6,309 bases of DNA from Planctomycetota bacterium (GTDB taxonomy: Bacteria > Planctomycetota > Phycisphaerae > WQYP01), in NCBI GenBank assembly GCA_021785155.1, contig JAJYGE010000522.1, positions 1 through 6,309 on the forward strand, written 5' to 3'. Numbering within the stretch: position 1 is the stretch's first letter; each line of letters starts with the position of its first letter. Below the pieces are notes generated by a model, which was given only the letters and a program-made list of their open reading frames with translations, was not told the DNA's origin and did not search any database. The translations under genes were made by a program, and so were the position numbers. Below, piece after piece: positions 5,667 to 6,309 of this stretch.

Positions 5667-6309
5667 ATGATCACAATAAGTCCATACGATAAAACCCCGT
5701 TTGTAAATGTGCGCTGCCCGCACACCAGTGCGTGGAGCGGCTGGGACCGCATTTTCAGGCGGTTGCGACAGGAATTTCGCAACGCCGCCGATGCCCCCAT
5801 TATTCTGGTCGTGGATTGTTACACCGGCGTTCTGGATGAACAGTTACTGCCGCAGCTTCAGTTGGGAATAAAGCCGGATCTGATTATTAACACCCGTGAT
5901 CTGATGAAAGCTCCCGCCGAAATTACCTCCATGGTCGCGCCATATCTGGGGGATGATCCGGTGTTTGGTCGAATGACTTATCTGGAAATGCGGGATTATT
6001 TCGATGTCCAGAAACTTGCGGCCGCGGAAACGCAGGCGCGCCGATTTACCGGGCGGGCGATGTTAATCTATGGTCCGGGCGCTGCATTGGTGGTTCAGTC
6101 ACCAACGATCATGATTTACGCCGATATGGCACGATGGGAGATTCAACGCCGGTTTCGCCAGCGGGCCATAAGCAATCTTGGCTGCAACAATTCCGGAGCA
6201 TCCTGTGCGGCGCAATATAAGCAGGGCTTTTTCGTGGACTGGCGCGTATGCGACAAACACAAATTCCATCATTTTGACGCCGTTGATTTTTTTCTTGACA
6301 CCAATACGC
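5667..6309 (+). CDS. Class I mannose-6-phosphate isomerase-like protein, N-terminal domain (3' end outside the window)
   Basis: The frame is open for 214 codons and runs off the right edge. I read it as the N-terminal domain that precedes the cupin-type phosphomannose isomerase domain in long (about 600 aa) class I mannose-6-phosphate isomerases of Bacteroidota, Firmicutes and PVC bacteria. Matching features are VVDCYTGVLDEQLL (48-61), DDPVFGRMT, YGPGAALV (135-142), YADMARWEIQ (151-160), NLG.NN, and FFVDWRVCDKHK (188-199), leading to FLDTN at the edge. The G-P-G-A-A stretch sits where a phosphate-binding loop would be, but a classical Walker A is absent. The catalytic metal-binding isomerase domain would lie downstream, so activity cannot be judged here. 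The enzyme interconverts mannose-6-phosphate and fructose-6-phosphate; pairing with a divergent XylR-type regulator supports a role in sugar use. The family call comes from remembered motif patterns. Another sugar-isomerase or kinase-like protein is the alternative. Confidence 0.65.
   Translation, partial: MITISPYDKTPFVNVRCPHTSAWSGWDRIFRRLRQEFRNAADAPIILVVDCYTGVLDEQLLPQLQLGIKPDLIINTRDLMKAPAEITSMVAPYLGDDPVFGRMTYLEMRDYFDVQKLAAAETQARRFTGRAMLIYGPGAALVVQSPTIMIYADMARWEIQRRFRQRAISNLGCNNSGASCAAQYKQGFFVDWRVCDKHKFHHFDAVDFFLDTNT

Noticed and set aside
5630..5692. Small ORF starting with the ATG at 5630
   Set aside because: Only 20 codons, in a different frame from the isomerase-like gene, with no Shine-Dalgarno and no resemblance to any known leader peptide.

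Overview
The window looks like chromosomal DNA of a free-living bacterium of the PVC group, most likely a planctomycete (Phycisphaerae-like). This is inferred from gene content, not from a marker gene: a LacI/AraC hybrid regulator of the XylR type, an MsbA-like exporter with a large extracytoplasmic insert, a two-domain-type mannose-6-phosphate isomerase, few clear Shine-Dalgarno sites, moderately high GC, and heptad-repeat spacers.

Layout. Positions 1-405 hold no recognised gene. They contain two short heptamer tandem repeats, a C8 tract and two small hairpins, plus an unrecognised minus-strand open frame that runs off the left edge. Positions 406-2523 (+) encode a full-length ABC exporter half-transporter (TMD plus NBD) with a PDZ-like insert between its first two membrane helices. 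Positions 2524-2691 are a non-coding spacer. A 54-codon HicA-like ORF (2692-2856, +) follows, with a substituted catalytic region. It overlaps the start of carA (2849-4048, +), the glutaminase subunit of carbamoyl-phosphate synthetase. xseB (4061-4312, +), the small subunit of exonuclease VII, follows 12 bases after carA and probably shares its transcript. After a 32-base convergent gap, a XylR-type regulator lies on the minus strand (4345-5526, or to 5574 with a longer start). It is divergent from a + strand gene (5667 to the window end, incomplete) that I read as the N-terminal part of a class I mannose-6-phosphate isomerase with an additional N-terminal domain.

How the genes fit together. 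Three units are visible: a stand-alone exporter; a housekeeping carA-xseB pair preceded by a toxin-like remnant that may act as a leader ORF; and a divergent regulator/sugar-isomerase pair. In the last, the regulator probably senses a sugar and controls its neighbour through the shared intergenic region, where an imperfect inverted repeat is a candidate operator. Neither carB nor xseA is in the window. I see no tRNA, rRNA, CRISPR array, complete insertion sequence or convincing rho-independent terminator.
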